DNA from: Alphaproteobacteria bacterium | Lineage (GTDB): Bacteria; Pseudomonadota; Alphaproteobacteria; M2410 | Length of the DNA stretch: 39,682 nt | Assembly (NCBI GenBank): GCA_006226415.1 | Contig: SBGZ01000026.1 | Location: 1-39,682, forward strand | Direction: 5' to 3' | Part shown: positions 24,051 to 34,217 of the stretch, piece after piece | How the letters are laid out: the number at the start of each line of letters is the position of its first letter | Position numbering within the stretch: position 1 is the stretch's first letter | Translations under genes and position numbers: made by a program | The notes under the pieces: model-generated | Told to the model about the DNA's origin: nothing | What the model saw: only the letters and a program-made list of their open reading frames with translations | The model's database searches: none

Positions 24051-27000
24051 TGGCCTCAAGCGACAAGCTGCAGCCGGGTATCTACACGATCCCTTCCGGG
24101 GCAGATTTTGCACGCGATCTCGCCGCAGGCATTTATGAGAGCTTCGCCAAATCCGAAGACCCCAGCGCCTTGGTCAAGGTTACTGTTTTGGTGCCCACCC
24201 GCCGGGCGGTGGCGGCCTTGCAGGAGGCCTTTGAAAGGATTGCCCCCGGCACAGCACTAATGATGCCGGTCATCAGACCCATTGGCGATGTCGATGAGGA
24301 GGCGTTGGTCTTTGAAGGCGGGATCGCCGGACCTCACCCGCCATTTGAAAGCGGTGAATTGCCGCCCGCCATTTCCGGGCTCAAGCGGCAGATCATGCTG
24401 GCCAAACTCATCCGGGCCTGGTCAAGCAAATTAGAAGACAGTGCCGCCCCGCACACCATGTCGGAGGCGCAGGCGCTTGCTTATGCCGGAGATTTAGGAG
24501 CCTTTCTGGACGCGGTGGACCGCGAAGAGGTTTCGCTCGACAAGCTGGAGGATCTGGTACCTGAAAATCTTGCGGTTCATTGGCAGCGTGTCCTCACCTT
24601 CTTGAAGATTTTGACCGAGAGTTGGCCGCAAATCTTGCAGGAAGAAGCCGCCATGAACCCGGCCGCGCGTCGCAGCGCGCTCATTAGGGGCTTGGCGGAA
24701 GCCTGGGGAGAGGCCGCCCCGTCCGGACCTGTCTTCATCGCGGGATCAACCGGGTCTATCCCGGCCACCGGTGCGCTCATGAAAAGGGTTATGGACTTGC
24801 CGCAGGGTTTTGTGGTCCTGCCGGGCCTGGACCCATCCCTTGATGAAAATGCTTGGGGTCAGTTAGGTGAGTCACATCCCCAGTTTGGTCTAAAGCAACT
24901 TTTGGGCACGCTGGTTACGGGCCGGGAAGAGGTGGCGCTCTGGCCTTGGAGCGGACAAGATCAAGCGTTGGAGACCCGCCAGAGATTTCTCTCCGAAGCC
25001 ATGCGGCCCGCTGAGACCACGGAGCTCTGGCAAAATTCACACCTAAAGCAACGCTCCGATGATGAAATTGCCAGGGCCTTTGAAGGGTTCCGCTTGGTTG
25101 TCGCCCGCGACCCGGCCGAAGAGGCGCGCACTCTGGCACTGATCATGCGGGAGACCCTGGAAGAACCAAATAAGACCGTCGCGCTGGTTACCCCGGACCG
25201 CGAAATTGCCCGGCGGGTTGCCGCCGAGCTTGGACGGTGGCAAATCGTCGTCAATGATTCAGCCGGCACCCCGCTGGCCCATACCCTACACGGCTCGCTT
25301 TCGGAGGCGATTTGGCAGACCCTCGATATGGCGTTTTCGCCAACCGCGCTGATGGCGCTTCTCAAGCATCCCCTCGTGGCCCTTGGGCGCTCCCGTCCGC
25401 GCTTGCGGGCCGAGGCCGCCGCGCTTGAGCTTTTGTGTCTGCGGGGTCCGCGTCCGGCGCCGGGACTGCAGGCCTTGTGCGACCTTGTCGAGATACAAAA
25501 GGAAGGCACCCGCAAAACCCAAAGCCGCAAGCTCGTTTCGGATCTGAATCTGATCTTTACGCCTCTTTTGCAGGCTCTGGCCGCTGAGCCACTCAACTGG
25601 CAACAGGTGATGACAGCTTTTGTCGGTGTTGCCGAGGCCCTGGCCGCCACCGATGAGACCCCTGGAGCAAGCCGCCTTTGGCTCGGCGATGCCGGGGAGG
25701 CCATGCACGCCTTCATGCTGGAGCTGCTGGAGGAGGGGCAGGCCATAGAGGGGGCGAGCGTGGGAGACCTGCCGGCCATCTTCCGGGAGCTCTTGCGCGG
25801 CCGGGTCGTGCGCCCACGCTATGGTCAGCATCCGCGTTGCTTTATCTGGGGGCCATTGGAAGCGCGCCTTCAAACCGCCGATGTCATTCTGCTGGCGGGT
25901 CTAAATGAAAAAACCTGGCCACAGGAGGTCCGCCCCGATCCCTGGCTATCCCGCCCCATGGCGACCGCGCTGGGTTTGCCGACGCCGGAACGCCGGATTG
26001 GCCAGAGCGCGCATGACTTCATGCAGCTTGCCTGCAGCCGCGAGGTGTTTTTGACCCGTTCTGAATCCGAAGGCGGGGCGCCGACCGTCGCCTCGCGCTG
26101 GATCATGCGGCTCATCAACATGTGCGAGGGTCTCGGGTGGAAGGATTTATTGTCCGGAGCGGATCATTTTGTTGCCTGGGCGAGGCAGCTTGATCAGCCT
26201 AAAGATTATTTACCTTGCAAAGAGCCTTTGCCAACACCCCCGCTTCATGCCCGACCGCGCCGTGCATCCGTGACGCAGGTCGAGCGGTGGATCCGTGACC
26301 CTTACGGGTTTTACGCCAATCACATCTTGCAGCTCACCCCCCTTGACCCGATGGAAACAGACGGGGACGCCCGGGACCGGGGCACGATTATCCACACGGT
26401 CTTGGAGCGATTTTTGCGCGCTTACGGAACTGACCTGCCGGACGACGCGGCAGAGCGCCTCAAGAAAATGGGCGAAGAGGTTTTCGACGAAGCGCAGGCC
26501 TCGCCGGAGATCCGTCTCTTCTGGGAACCACGGTTTAAAGCAATTGCCGACTGGTTTGTCGAACGCGAGCGCGCGCGCCAAAATGTCAAAGACCATGTCC
26601 TTGAAGCCAAGGGCGAGTTGACATTCGACGCGCCTGGCGGACCCTTCACGCTGACCGCCCGCGCCGATCGCATCGATCTCCTGGGCGGCGGCGGCATTGG
26701 CATTTATGATTACAAAACCGGGCAACTACCAACAGTTAAGCAGGTGAGCTCAGGCCTTGCCCCGCAGCTGACCCTCGAAGCCTGGATCGCACTGGCCGGA
26801 GGATTTAAAGATCTCAGCGCGGATACTTTAGAGGAGCTCGCCTTTATCGGCCTGACGGGCGGCAATCCGGCGGGCAAAGTGCAGTTGATTGAGAAAGATC
26901 GCGATCAGGCAATCGAGGAAGCGGAGGCCGGTCTTAAGGCACGTGTCGCGCTCTTTGACAATGAAGCCACACCCTACCCCTCCCGTGTTCACGTGATCTA

Positions 27001-27073
27001 TGAAAGCCGGGGTGAGCCCTTCGACCATTTGGCGCGGGTCAAAGAGTGGTCGGTGATCGGGGACGGCGAATGA
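24050..27073 (+). CDS. addB: Double-strand break repair protein AddB
   Basis: Subunit of the AddAB helicase-nuclease that resects double-strand ends for RecA loading, the functional counterpart of RecBCD. The 1007-residue protein has an inactivated helicase-like N-terminal half (VLVPTRRAVAALQEAF near 45-60) and a C-terminal RecB-family nuclease with IYDYKTG near residue 885. ATPase motifs are not obvious, as expected for AddB of alphaproteobacteria. No cysteine cluster follows the nuclease, so the iron-sulfur staple of Bacillus AddB seems absent. The start overlaps the murU stop by one base, and the stop overlaps the addA start as ATGA. Confidence 0.92.
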   Translation: MASSDKLQPGIYTIPSGADFARDLAAGIYESFAKSEDPSALVKVTVLVPTRRAVAALQEAFERIAPGTALMMPVIRPIGDVDEEALVFEGGIAGPHPPFESGELPPAISGLKRQIMLAKLIRAWSSKLEDSAAPHTMSEAQALAYAGDLGAFLDAVDREEVSLDKLEDLVPENLAVHWQRVLTFLKILTESWPQILQEEAAMNPAARRSALIRGLAEAWGEAAPSGPVFIAGSTGSIPATGALMKRVMDLPQGFVVLPGLDPSLDENAWGQLGESHPQFGLKQLLGTLVTGREEVALWPWSGQDQALETRQRFLSEAMRPAETTELWQNSHLKQRSDDEIARAFEGFRLVVARDPAEEARTLALIMRETLEEPNKTVALVTPDREIARRVAAELGRWQIVVNDSAGTPLAHTLHGSLSEAIWQTLDMAFSPTALMALLKHPLVALGRSRPRLRAEAAALELLCLRGPRPAPGLQALCDLVEIQKEGTRKTQSRKLVSDLNLIFTPLLQALAAEPLNWQQVMTAFVGVAEALAATDETPGASRLWLGDAGEAMHAFMLELLEEGQAIEGASVGDLPAIFRELLRGRVVRPRYGQHPRCFIWGPLEARLQTADVILLAGLNEKTWPQEVRPDPWLSRPMATALGLPTPERRIGQSAHDFMQLACSREVFLTRSESEGGAPTVASRWIMRLINMCEGLGWKDLLSGADHFVAWARQLDQPKDYLPCKEPLPTPPLHARPRRASVTQVERWIRDPYGFYANHILQLTPLDPMETDGDARDRGTIIHTVLERFLRAYGTDLPDDAAERLKKMGEEVFDEAQASPEIRLFWEPRFKAIADWFVERERARQNVKDHVLEAKGELTFDAPGGPFTLTARADRIDLLGGGGIGIYDYKTGQLPTVKQVSSGLAPQLTLEAWIALAGGFKDLSADTLEELAFIGLTGGNPAGKVQLIEKDRDQAIEEAEAGLKARVALFDNEATPYPSRVHVIYESRGEPFDHLARVKEWSVIGDGE

Positions 27074-30000
27074 GCAAGCAGGCCGAAAACAATCTGCCGC
27101 ATGTGGCGGAGGCGACGCGCAATCAGATCGCGGCGGCGAACCCGCAGGTCTCTGCCTGGGTTAGTGCCAATGCGGGCTCGGGCAAAACACGCGTGCTCAC
27201 CAACCGCGTGGTGCGCTTGCTGCTCGCAGATGTCGATCCTTCGCGCATTTTATGCCTGACCTTTACCAAGGCGGCGGCGGCGGAGATGGCCAATCGTCTC
27301 TTCGCCCAACTGGGTGAATGGTCCACCATGTCGGACGACAAACTGATCGAAGCGGTTGAAAAGCTGGAGGGCAGGGTTGTTTCAACGGAGCATCTCGTTC
27401 GCGCCCGCCGTCTCTTCGCCCGCGCGATTGAAACTCCGGGCGGTTTGAAAATTCAAACCATTCATGCCTTCGCGCAAACCATTCTCGGTCGTTTTCCTAT
27501 TGAGGCCAGTGTCACCCCGCATTTTGAAGTGGCGGAAGAACAAACCGCCGCCGAGCTTTTGGCAGCGGCGCGTTGGTCGGTTATTGAGAAGGCGCAAGAG
27601 GGAGTGGAGACCTCTTTGTCAGAGGCAGTGAGAGGCCTCACCTCGCGGCTGTCCGAATATTCTCTCGACCAGCTTTTGAAGGAAATGATTGATAAGGCCG
27701 CGCGCCTGAAGGATCTGCTGCCCATCTCATCTCGTGAGACGAGCGCCCTTCAGGCGCTCGCCCGCCGCCTTGAGATTGAGGGCCTTGACGAGGAGGAAAT
27801 ACTCTCAGGGTCGATTGATGTCATTTTAAATTTGCAGGATGACTTGACCTCCGCCGCGGATGTATTGCAGTCCGGGTCGGTCAATGACCAAAAAGCGGCT
27901 GCCAAGATCAGGGCCTGTCTGCAAGGTCAGGCTGAGGGCGAGGCATATGAAACCTACCGTGACTTGCTTCTCAAAAAGGACGGCAATCCCCGGGTCGATA
28001 TCATCACTAAAAAGTCTGCAGGCGCGCATCCCTCGATCGAAGCAATGCTGCGCATGGAACAACACCGGATGTTCAAGGTCGAACAACAGCGCAAAGCCTT
28101 TGATCTATTGGACGCCACGAAATGTCTGGCGATCTTTTCAGCTCAAGTGCTCGGTGAATTCGCCAGCCGCAAAGCCCGGGCCGGCGTTCTTGATTATGAC
28201 GACTTGATTGAAAAAACCGCCGACCTCTTGGATGACACAACCAATGCCTGGGTGCATTTCAAATTGGACGGCGGTATCGACCACATTCTGGTAGATGAAG
28301 CGCAAGACACCAGCCCCGGTCAATGGCGTATCATTCGGGCTTTGGCAGAAGAATTCTTTTCCGGAGCAAGCGCCTTTGACGAGCGATCCCCGGCGCTGGA
28401 GCGCACCATCTTTGCGGTAGGTGACGAAAAGCAGTCGATCTATTCCTTTCAAGGCGCCGAACCCAAGGCCTTTGAGGAGGAGCGCCAAAGCTTTGAAAGG
28501 AAGGTTGAATCCGTTGATCGAGAGTTTTCAAATCTCGAATTGCTCACCTCCTTCCGCTCAACCCCGCAAATTTTAAAAGCTGTGGATCAGTGTTTTGCCG
28601 AAGCAGAGGATGCCAAGGGATTGTCCTCAGCAGGTCATCGGGTGGCGCATTTTGCCAAGCGAGAAGATGAGCCGGGGCTCGTCGAGCTTTGGCCATCGGT
28701 CAAACCGGTAAAAAGAGAAGAAAGCCTGCCCTGGGATGCCCCGCTTGATCGGGTCTTGCGCACCTCGCCTCGCGCAAGGCTGGCCGGCAAGATTGCCGAC
28801 ACCATTGAAGGCTGGCTTGAGGCGCAAGAACCCGTGATCGAAGGCGGCGCGCCCATTCGCCCCGGAGACATTCTTATTCTGGTGCGTCGCCGTGACGCTT
28901 TCGTCGATGAGATGATCCGTGCCCTGAAGTTGAAGAACATTCCGGTAGCGGGCATTGACCGCATGGTCCTGACCGATCAGATGGTGGTCATGGATCTGAT
29001 GGCGCTCGCCGATTTTGCCTTGTTACCGGAAGACGATCTGACGCTCGCGGAAGTTTTAAGATCTCCCCTCGTTGGTCTTACAGAAGAAGAACTCTTTAAC
29101 TTGGCTTGGAACCGCAAAGGCAGCCTCTGGCAAAGCCTGGAGGGCCGCCGAGCGGAAAACAAAGCTTTCGGCGAGGCACATGCCTTCCTCTTGGCTTGTC
29201 TGGCCCGGGTGGAAACCATGGCGCCCTTTGAGTTCTTTCGCGAGGCGCTCATCAGCTGCTCCAGTGCGGGTGTCAGCGCACACGAGAGATTGTTGGAGCG
29301 CCTGGGCCCGGAGGCTGCCGACCCGTTGGAGGAATTCATCGGCCTGACACTTGCCCATGAGAGACAGGAAGGCCGCTCTCTGCAAGGCTTTATGAAATGG
29401 GTGCGTGAGGACGCCAGCGAGATCAAGCGCGAGTTTGATCTGGAAAAAAATGAAGTGCGCGTGATGACGGTTCACGGTGCCAAGGGCCTGGAAGGTCGCA
29501 TTGTCTTTCTGCCGGATACCTGCGCGACCCCAAGCAGTCAGAACGATGATGAAATTTTCTTCGTCGGCGACGAGGACGCCCCTGAAACATTTCTCTGGCG
29601 TCAAGGTTCAAAGGATGAAGAAGCCGCCATTGTTTCCGATCTGCGCGCCAAGGCCGCAGACAAGCGCATGGAAGAATATCGCCGCCTCTTTTATGTGGCC
29701 ATGACCCGCGCGCAAGATCGCCTCTATATTTGTGGATATGAATCCACGCGCGCCCGCCCGCCGGAGTGTTGGTATGCCTTGGCCGAACGGCAATTGCCGC
29801 TGATGGAGGGGATTGCCAGAATTGAAACCGAAGAAGGGGAGATCTGGCGCCTGGGGAAAGTCCCGGTCACCGCGGCCGCCCCCAAAGAAGGAAATGAAAC
29901 CAGTCGCCCGCCTCTGCCAGATTGGGTGTCACGCGCTTTACCTCCGGAAGAGGGCCCCGAGCGCCGAGCGCCGTCCCAGATGGCCGTGGAAGAGGGGGAA

Positions 30001-30567
30001 AGCCCGCACACAGCCCTTGCCTCACCGGTCTCAGAAACCGGGGCGGACCCCTTCAAGCGCGGGCGGATCATTCACGCCCTTTTGGAATATCTGCCAGGGG
30101 TGGCTGTTGCCGACGCGGCCGATCTCGGCAAGCGCTTCCTGGCCCGCCAAGGGTTGGCGCTCAGCGCCAAAGAGCAAGCCGACATCTGGCGGGAAACCTC
30201 TCATATTCTGGAGGATCCCGCTTTTGCCCCGATCTTCCAGCCCGGCAGCCTGGCGGAAGTGCCCATCATGGGGCGATGGGCAGAGGGTGGCGCCATGATT
30301 CGGGGCCAGATGGATCGCCTGGTCGTTACCTCGGACGAAGTTTTGGTCGTCGATTACAAAACCAATCGACCGCCGCCGTCCCGCCCGGAGGATGTGGCGG
30401 AGGCTTACAAGGCTCAAATGGCCACTTACCGCGCCTTGTTGCGGCAAATTTATCCGGGACGCGCCGTTTTATGCGCTCTATTGTGGACCCATACCGGGCA
30501 GTTGATGCCGCTTTCTGACGAAATCCTCGACGAATCGGTTAAGAGTCTGCGCGGTAAGAATGTGTGA
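27070..30567 (+). CDS. addA: Double-strand break repair helicase-nuclease AddA
   Basis: UvrD/Rep-type superfamily 1 helicase fused to a RecB-family nuclease, 1165 residues. Walker A is ANAGSGKT at 33-40, the TFTKAAAAEM motif follows, and the Walker B/DEAQDT box lies near 408. GDEKQSIYSFQGA, VMTVHGAKGLE and FYVAMTRAQDRLYI are intact helicase motifs. The nuclease motif VVDYKTNRP is near residue 1095. All catalytic residues appear present. The ATG at 27070 overlaps the addB stop by four bases; a GTG at 27046 would only add eight residues. It works as a complex with AddB. Confidence 0.95.
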   Translation: MSKQAENNLPHVAEATRNQIAAANPQVSAWVSANAGSGKTRVLTNRVVRLLLADVDPSRILCLTFTKAAAAEMANRLFAQLGEWSTMSDDKLIEAVEKLEGRVVSTEHLVRARRLFARAIETPGGLKIQTIHAFAQTILGRFPIEASVTPHFEVAEEQTAAELLAAARWSVIEKAQEGVETSLSEAVRGLTSRLSEYSLDQLLKEMIDKAARLKDLLPISSRETSALQALARRLEIEGLDEEEILSGSIDVILNLQDDLTSAADVLQSGSVNDQKAAAKIRACLQGQAEGEAYETYRDLLLKKDGNPRVDIITKKSAGAHPSIEAMLRMEQHRMFKVEQQRKAFDLLDATKCLAIFSAQVLGEFASRKARAGVLDYDDLIEKTADLLDDTTNAWVHFKLDGGIDHILVDEAQDTSPGQWRIIRALAEEFFSGASAFDERSPALERTIFAVGDEKQSIYSFQGAEPKAFEEERQSFERKVESVDREFSNLELLTSFRSTPQILKAVDQCFAEAEDAKGLSSAGHRVAHFAKREDEPGLVELWPSVKPVKREESLPWDAPLDRVLRTSPRARLAGKIADTIEGWLEAQEPVIEGGAPIRPGDILILVRRRDAFVDEMIRALKLKNIPVAGIDRMVLTDQMVVMDLMALADFALLPEDDLTLAEVLRSPLVGLTEEELFNLAWNRKGSLWQSLEGRRAENKAFGEAHAFLLACLARVETMAPFEFFREALISCSSAGVSAHERLLERLGPEAADPLEEFIGLTLAHERQEGRSLQGFMKWVREDASEIKREFDLEKNEVRVMTVHGAKGLEGRIVFLPDTCATPSSQNDDEIFFVGDEDAPETFLWRQGSKDEEAAIVSDLRAKAADKRMEEYRRLFYVAMTRAQDRLYICGYESTRARPPECWYALAERQLPLMEGIARIETEEGEIWRLGKVPVTAAAPKEGNETSRPPLPDWVSRALPPEEGPERRAPSQMAVEEGESPHTALASPVSETGADPFKRGRIIHALLEYLPGVAVADAADLGKRFLARQGLALSAKEQADIWRETSHILEDPAFAPIFQPGSLAEVPIMGRWAEGGAMIRGQMDRLVVTSDEVLVVDYKTNRPPPSRPEDVAEAYKAQMATYRALLRQIYPGRAVLCALLWTHTGQLMPLSDEILDESVKSLRGKNV

Positions 30568-30596
30568 CGAGTGAGGGGTTGCAGGCGCTTCCTGCC

Positions 30597-30625
30597 TTGA
30601 CGGTGGCTATGGCCAATCCTAAATT
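30597..30625 (+). promoter_or_regulatory. Sigma-70-type promoter of trxA
   Basis: TTGACG (30597-30602) and TAAATT (30620-30625) are separated by 17 bases, in the 134-bp gap after addA. This gives trxA its own promoter and a leader of about 70 bases. Confidence 0.6.
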
Positions 30626-30701
30626 TTTGTCAGACAACGAATTTGAGCGCCCGTGAGGCATGAGATCCCGGATGCGCGCCAGTTAAGGAAAGGTAAGACA
30701 C

Positions 30702-31022
30702 ATGTCGACAACCGCTGTAACCGATGGTTCTTTTGCAAGTGATGTTCTGGGATCGTCAAAGCCGGTCATCGTAGATTTTTGGGCCGAATGGTGTGGCCCG
30801 TGTAAGCAGATCGCGCCAGCTTTGGAAGAAATTGCCGCAGAATTGGGTGATCAGGTCACCATCGCCAAGATCAACATCGACGAAAATCCGCAAGTACCGG
30901 GCAAATACGGTGTGCGCGGTATTCCGACCTTGATGATTTTCCAGGACGGTCAGGTGACCAGCCAAAAGGTTGGCGCTGTGCCGAAAGGTCAGATCCTGGA
31001 TTGGATTAAATCGTCAATCTGA
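30702..31022 (+). CDS. trxA: Thioredoxin
   Basis: General dithiol reductant of the cytoplasm, 106 residues. The redox pair is C31 and C34 in WAEWCGPCK, with D25 (VDFWAEW) as the usual buried acid and the cis-proline in RGIPTLMIF. There is no signal peptide. AAGGAAAGG lies shortly before the ATG. The gene follows addA at a 134-bp distance with its own promoter and ends in a terminator overlapping folC. The addA-trxA order is common in alphaproteobacteria. Confidence 0.96.
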   Translation: MSTTAVTDGSFASDVLGSSKPVIVDFWAEWCGPCKQIAPALEEIAAELGDQVTIAKINIDENPQVPGKYGVRGIPTLMIFQDGQVTSQKVGAVPKGQILDWIKSSI

Positions 31023-31050
31023 TCTTTCGCGAAGACAGACGAGATATTTG

Positions 31051-31081
31051 CGGGTGAGGGCTTCCGGCGCTCACCCGTTTT
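31051..31081 (+). terminator. Intrinsic terminator of trxA, overlapping the folC end
   Basis: CGGGTGAG (31051-31058) pairs perfectly with CTCACCCG (31070-31077) around an 11-base loop, and TTTT follows. The right arm and T-run lie inside the last codons of the convergent folC gene, including its stop at 31071-31073. Confidence 0.75.
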
Positions 31082-32363
31082 CTTTGAGCACCTGTCCGGC
31101 CAGATAAAGCGAACCACAAATCAGAATGCGCGGCGCCTCCTGGCGGCGCGCCAGAATTTGCGCAAGGGCGTCTTCCACGCCTGCAGCCTTGTCGGCCTCC
31201 AGGCCCAGTTTGCGTGCCGCCTCGTAAAGCGTATCTGTGTCGTGAGCGTCTTCGCCGGGGATGGGAACAACGCTGATGTGCCGGGCAAGACCCTGATAGG
31301 CGGCAAGATAGCCTTCGGCATCTTTGTTTTTCAACATGCCGAAGATGAGATGCAGCGGGCGCGGGGATTTGTCCTCAAGGTCCGCGAGGGTTTGGCTGAG
31401 GGCAATCGCCGCATGGGGGTTATGTCCGCCATCCAGCCAAAGCTCCGCCTTACCTTGTGCAAGCTCAACAAGAGGGCCTCGGGTCAGGCGTTGCATGCGC
31501 GCCGGCCAGTAGACAGTCTCAAGGCCTGTTTCAATGTCTTGATCACTCACCTGCAAGGAAGGCGGCAGCGCCCGAAGCGTGGCGATGGCCGTGCCCGCAT
31601 TGGCAAGCTGATGCCGTCCAGTGAGGCCCGGCATGGGAAGATCAAGCAGCCCTTGCTCGTCTTGATAAACAAAGCGCCCATGTTCTTCGAAGGTCTGCCA
31701 ATCCTGACCATAGACAATCGCTTGCGCGCCTTTGGTTTCTGCGATGTCTGTCAGCAGGCCGCGCACCACATCTTCCTGCGGCCCAATGATCACTGGCACG
31801 CCAGGTTTGATGATGCCCGCCTTTTCCATGGCAATCTCTTCAATCGTGTCGCCGAGAAAACTCTGGTGATCCAGCCCGATGGGCGTAATCACAGAGGCGG
31901 CGGGTCGGTCGATTACATTGGTCGCGTCAAAGGCGCCGCCAAGGCCCACTTCCAGAAGCGTGATATCTGCCGCCACTTCTGAGAAGGCAAGTAGGGCCGC
32001 CGCCGTCGTGATTTCAAAATGGGTGATGGGGGCGCCGCCATTGGCTGCCTCACACCGCTCAAGGCAGTCGACCAGATGATCCTCTGTAATTTCCCGACCT
32101 TCCACGACAATGCGCTCATGAAACCGCACCAGATGCGGTGACGTATAGGCATGAACGCGCTTGCCGGCTGCCTCATGCATGGCTTTCAGATAAGCGAGCG
32201 CCGAGCCCTTGCCGTTCGTGCCGCCGATGTGAATGACAGGCGGCAGCTTGTCCTGAGGGCGTCCAAGCGCTTCGAGCAGATGCTGGATGCGCGTGAGCTC
32301 AAGATCAATCAGCTTGGGGTGCAGCTTTAACAGCCGGTCGAGAATTGTTTGTGAGTCTGCCAT
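31071..32363 (-). CDS. folC: Dihydrofolate synthase/folylpolyglutamate synthase
   Basis: Adds glutamate to dihydropteroate and extends the polyglutamate tail of folates. The 430-residue protein has the Mur-ligase-fold P-loop GGTNGKGS near residue 48, the YTSPHLVRFHERI block, and LLEVGLGGAFDATN in the central domain, followed by the GLDHQSFLGDT block. The C-terminal domain has ELWLDGGHNPHA. It is the last gene of the rpsA-to-folC run, 51 bases after accD. No strong ribosome site is seen before the ATG at 32363. Confidence 0.94.
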   Translation of the reverse strand: MADSQTILDRLLKLHPKLIDLELTRIQHLLEALGRPQDKLPPVIHIGGTNGKGSALAYLKAMHEAAGKRVHAYTSPHLVRFHERIVVEGREITEDHLVDCLERCEAANGGAPITHFEITTAAALLAFSEVAADITLLEVGLGGAFDATNVIDRPAASVITPIGLDHQSFLGDTIEEIAMEKAGIIKPGVPVIIGPQEDVVRGLLTDIAETKGAQAIVYGQDWQTFEEHGRFVYQDEQGLLDLPMPGLTGRHQLANAGTAIATLRALPPSLQVSDQDIETGLETVYWPARMQRLTRGPLVELAQGKAELWLDGGHNPHAAIALSQTLADLEDKSPRPLHLIFGMLKNKDAEGYLAAYQGLARHISVVPIPGEDAHDTDTLYEAARKLGLEADKAAGVEDALAQILARRQEAPRILICGSLYLAGQVLKENG

Positions 32364-32414
32364 GGGTGGGGGACAAGAGCTGAGGCAGAGAGCAACATGT
32401 TTTGTGTGGCTGTG

Positions 32415-33362
32415 TTAAGCCGCGCCCTCTGTCGCAACCCCGCTCTCATTGCGATCGGCTTCGCTTTGCGGCGGCCCGAGCGTACGGGAAGGGTCCGGCG
32501 AAACTCCCCAGGTGTTCTTGTTCACAAGCAGTCGGACAATCCGCGCCAAGGTCGAGCGCATCTCGTGTCGGTGCACCACCATGTCGACCATGCCGTGATC
32601 AAGTAGATATTCCGACCGCTGAAAACCTTCCGGCAGTTTTTCGCGAATGGTCTGCTCAATGACACGCGGACCGGCAAAGCCGATGAGTGCCCCCGGTTCG
32701 GCCAGATGAATATCGCCGAGCATGGCGTAAGAGGCGGTGACCCCACCGGTCGTCGGATCGGTCATAACAACGATGTAGGGAAGGCCCGCGTCTTTGAGCA
32801 TTTCTACGGCCACGGTGGTGCGCGGCATTTGCATCAAAGACAAAATGCCTTCCTGCATACGGGCGCCACCTGCCGCAGTAAAAGCGATCAGCGGCTGTTT
32901 GCGCGCGACCGCTTCTTCAGCCGCGGCGACAAAACCTTCGCCAGCGGCCATGCCCAAAGAGCCGCCCATAAAATCAAAGCTCTGCACCAACACAACCACG
33001 TCAATGCCGGTCAGTTTCCCCAAGGCCACGGACATAGCGTCCTTGCGGCCGGTTTTGGCGCGCGCGGCTTTAAGGCGATCCGTGTAGCGCTTTTCATCGC
33101 GGAACTTAAGCGGGTCCTGCACCACTTCCGGCAGGTCAATCTCCTGATAGACCCCATCATCAAAAACGGACTCAAACCGGCTCTTGGGGTCGAGCCGCAT
33201 GTGATAGTCACAGGAAGGACAAACATAGCGCGCAGCCAAAAGATCGCGGTGAAAAATCATCTCTCCGCATTCGCGACATTTCTCCCAAAGGTTTTCCGGC
33301 ATCTCGCGCTTGGAAAATATCTTCTTGATTTTGGGAGGAGAAATTCTCGAAAGCCAATTCAT
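32415..33362 (-). CDS. accD: Acetyl-CoA carboxylase carboxyltransferase subunit beta
   Basis: Beta half of the carboxyltransferase that makes malonyl-CoA for fatty acid synthesis, acting with AccA. The 315-residue protein begins with a four-cysteine zinc ribbon (CRECGE and CPSCDYH) and continues into the crotonase-like core with [23 protein letters not shown] and [17 protein letters not shown] lies about nine bases before the ATG at 33362. It follows trpA by 21 bases and precedes folC, the usual alphaproteobacterial order. Confidence 0.96.
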   Translation of the reverse strand: MNWLSRISPPKIKKIFSKREMPENLWEKCRECGEMIFHRDLLAARYVCPSCDYHMRLDPKSRFESVFDDGVYQEIDLPEVVQDPLKFRDEKRYTDRLKAARAKTGRKDAMSVALGKLTGIDVVVLVQSFDFMGGSLGMAAGEGFVAAAEEAVARKQPLIAFTAAGGARMQEGILSLMQMPRTTVAVEMLKDAGLPYIVVMTDPTTGGVTASYAMLGDIHLAEPGALIGFAGPRVIEQTIREKLPEGFQRSEYLLDHGMVDMVVHRHEMRSTLARIVRLLVNKNTWGVSPDPSRTLGPPQSEADRNESGVATEGAA

Positions 33363-33383
33363 ATAGGTTTACTCCTTCAAGCC

Positions 33384-34217
33384 TCAGCTGCGCGCAGAGC
33401 GCACACCGCCGGCCAGCTCACCAGTAAATGTCAAAACCGCAGGCACGAGGCCCTCAGTTGCCGCGCCCTGATCGTCCAGATGCGCCGCCAATTGATCAAT
33501 AATGGCCGATCCGACCACCGCCGCATCCGCCACTTGCGCCACCATCTTAGCATGGGAGGGGGTCTTGATGCCAAATCCCACGGCAACCGGCAGTTTTCCT
33601 TGGGTTTGTAGCCTTTGAACCGCCGTTTTAAGGCCGCCGCTGTCAATATCCCGGGACCCGGTGATACCGGTCATCGAGACGTAATAAACAAAGCCGGACG
33701 TATTGGCGAGCACAGCGGGCAACCGCTTGTCGTCGGTGGTCGGCGCTGTCAGGCGGATAAAGTTGATGTTGGCCTGCAGGGCCGGAAGGCAAAGCTCTTC
33801 GTCCTCCTCCGGCGGCAGATCCACCACAATAAGGCCGTCCACACCGGCGGCCTTGGCCGCTTCCAAAAAGCGATCGACACCGTAAGAATAGATCGGATTG
33901 TAATAGCCCATGAGCACGATGGGCGTGTCCTGATTGTCCTGCCGAAATCGGGTGACGAGGTCGAGGGTCTTGTCCATGGTCTGCCCGCCCTTAAGCGCGC
34001 GCAGTCCCGCCGCCTGGATGGCAGGGCCGTCCGCCATGGGGTCGGTAAAGGGCATGCCGAGTTCGATAATGTCAGCGCCCGCGCCCGGCAAACCTTTCAA
34101 AATCTCAAAGGAGGTTTCAAGGTCCGGGTCCCCCGCCATCACATAGGTGACGAAGCCCGCGCGGCCTTCGGCTTTCAGCGCCGCAAACTTTTTATCAAGG
34201 CGCGTTTCAGTTTTCAT
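33384..34217 (-). CDS. trpA: Tryptophan synthase alpha subunit
   Basis: Cleaves indole-3-glycerol phosphate to indole and glyceraldehyde 3-phosphate, with indole channelled to TrpB. The 277-residue protein carries the catalytic Glu in [13 protein letters not shown] and the catalytic Asp in DPMADGP, plus the phosphate-binding [11 protein letters not shown] region. The ATG at 34217 is chosen because GGAG lies nine bases upstream and the product then starts with the normal [11 protein letters not shown] longer reading from 34274 adds 19 residues. The start overlaps the trpB end by 11 bases. Confidence 0.95.
   Translation of the reverse strand: MKTETRLDKKFAALKAEGRAGFVTYVMAGDPDLETSFEILKGLPGAGADIIELGMPFTDPMADGPAIQAAGLRALKGGQTMDKTLDLVTRFRQDNQDTPIVLMGYYNPIYSYGVDRFLEAAKAAGVDGLIVVDLPPEEDEELCLPALQANINFIRLTAPTTDDKRLPAVLANTSGFVYYVSMTGITGSRDIDSGGLKTAVQRLQTQGKLPVAVGFGIKTPSHAKMVAQVADAAVVGSAIIDQLAAHLDDQGAATEGLVPAVLTFTGELAGGVRSARS

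Noticed and set aside
32706-33611. Plus-strand frame opposite accD and trpA
   Set aside because: Spans two real genes and their junction, so it cannot be an independent conserved gene.
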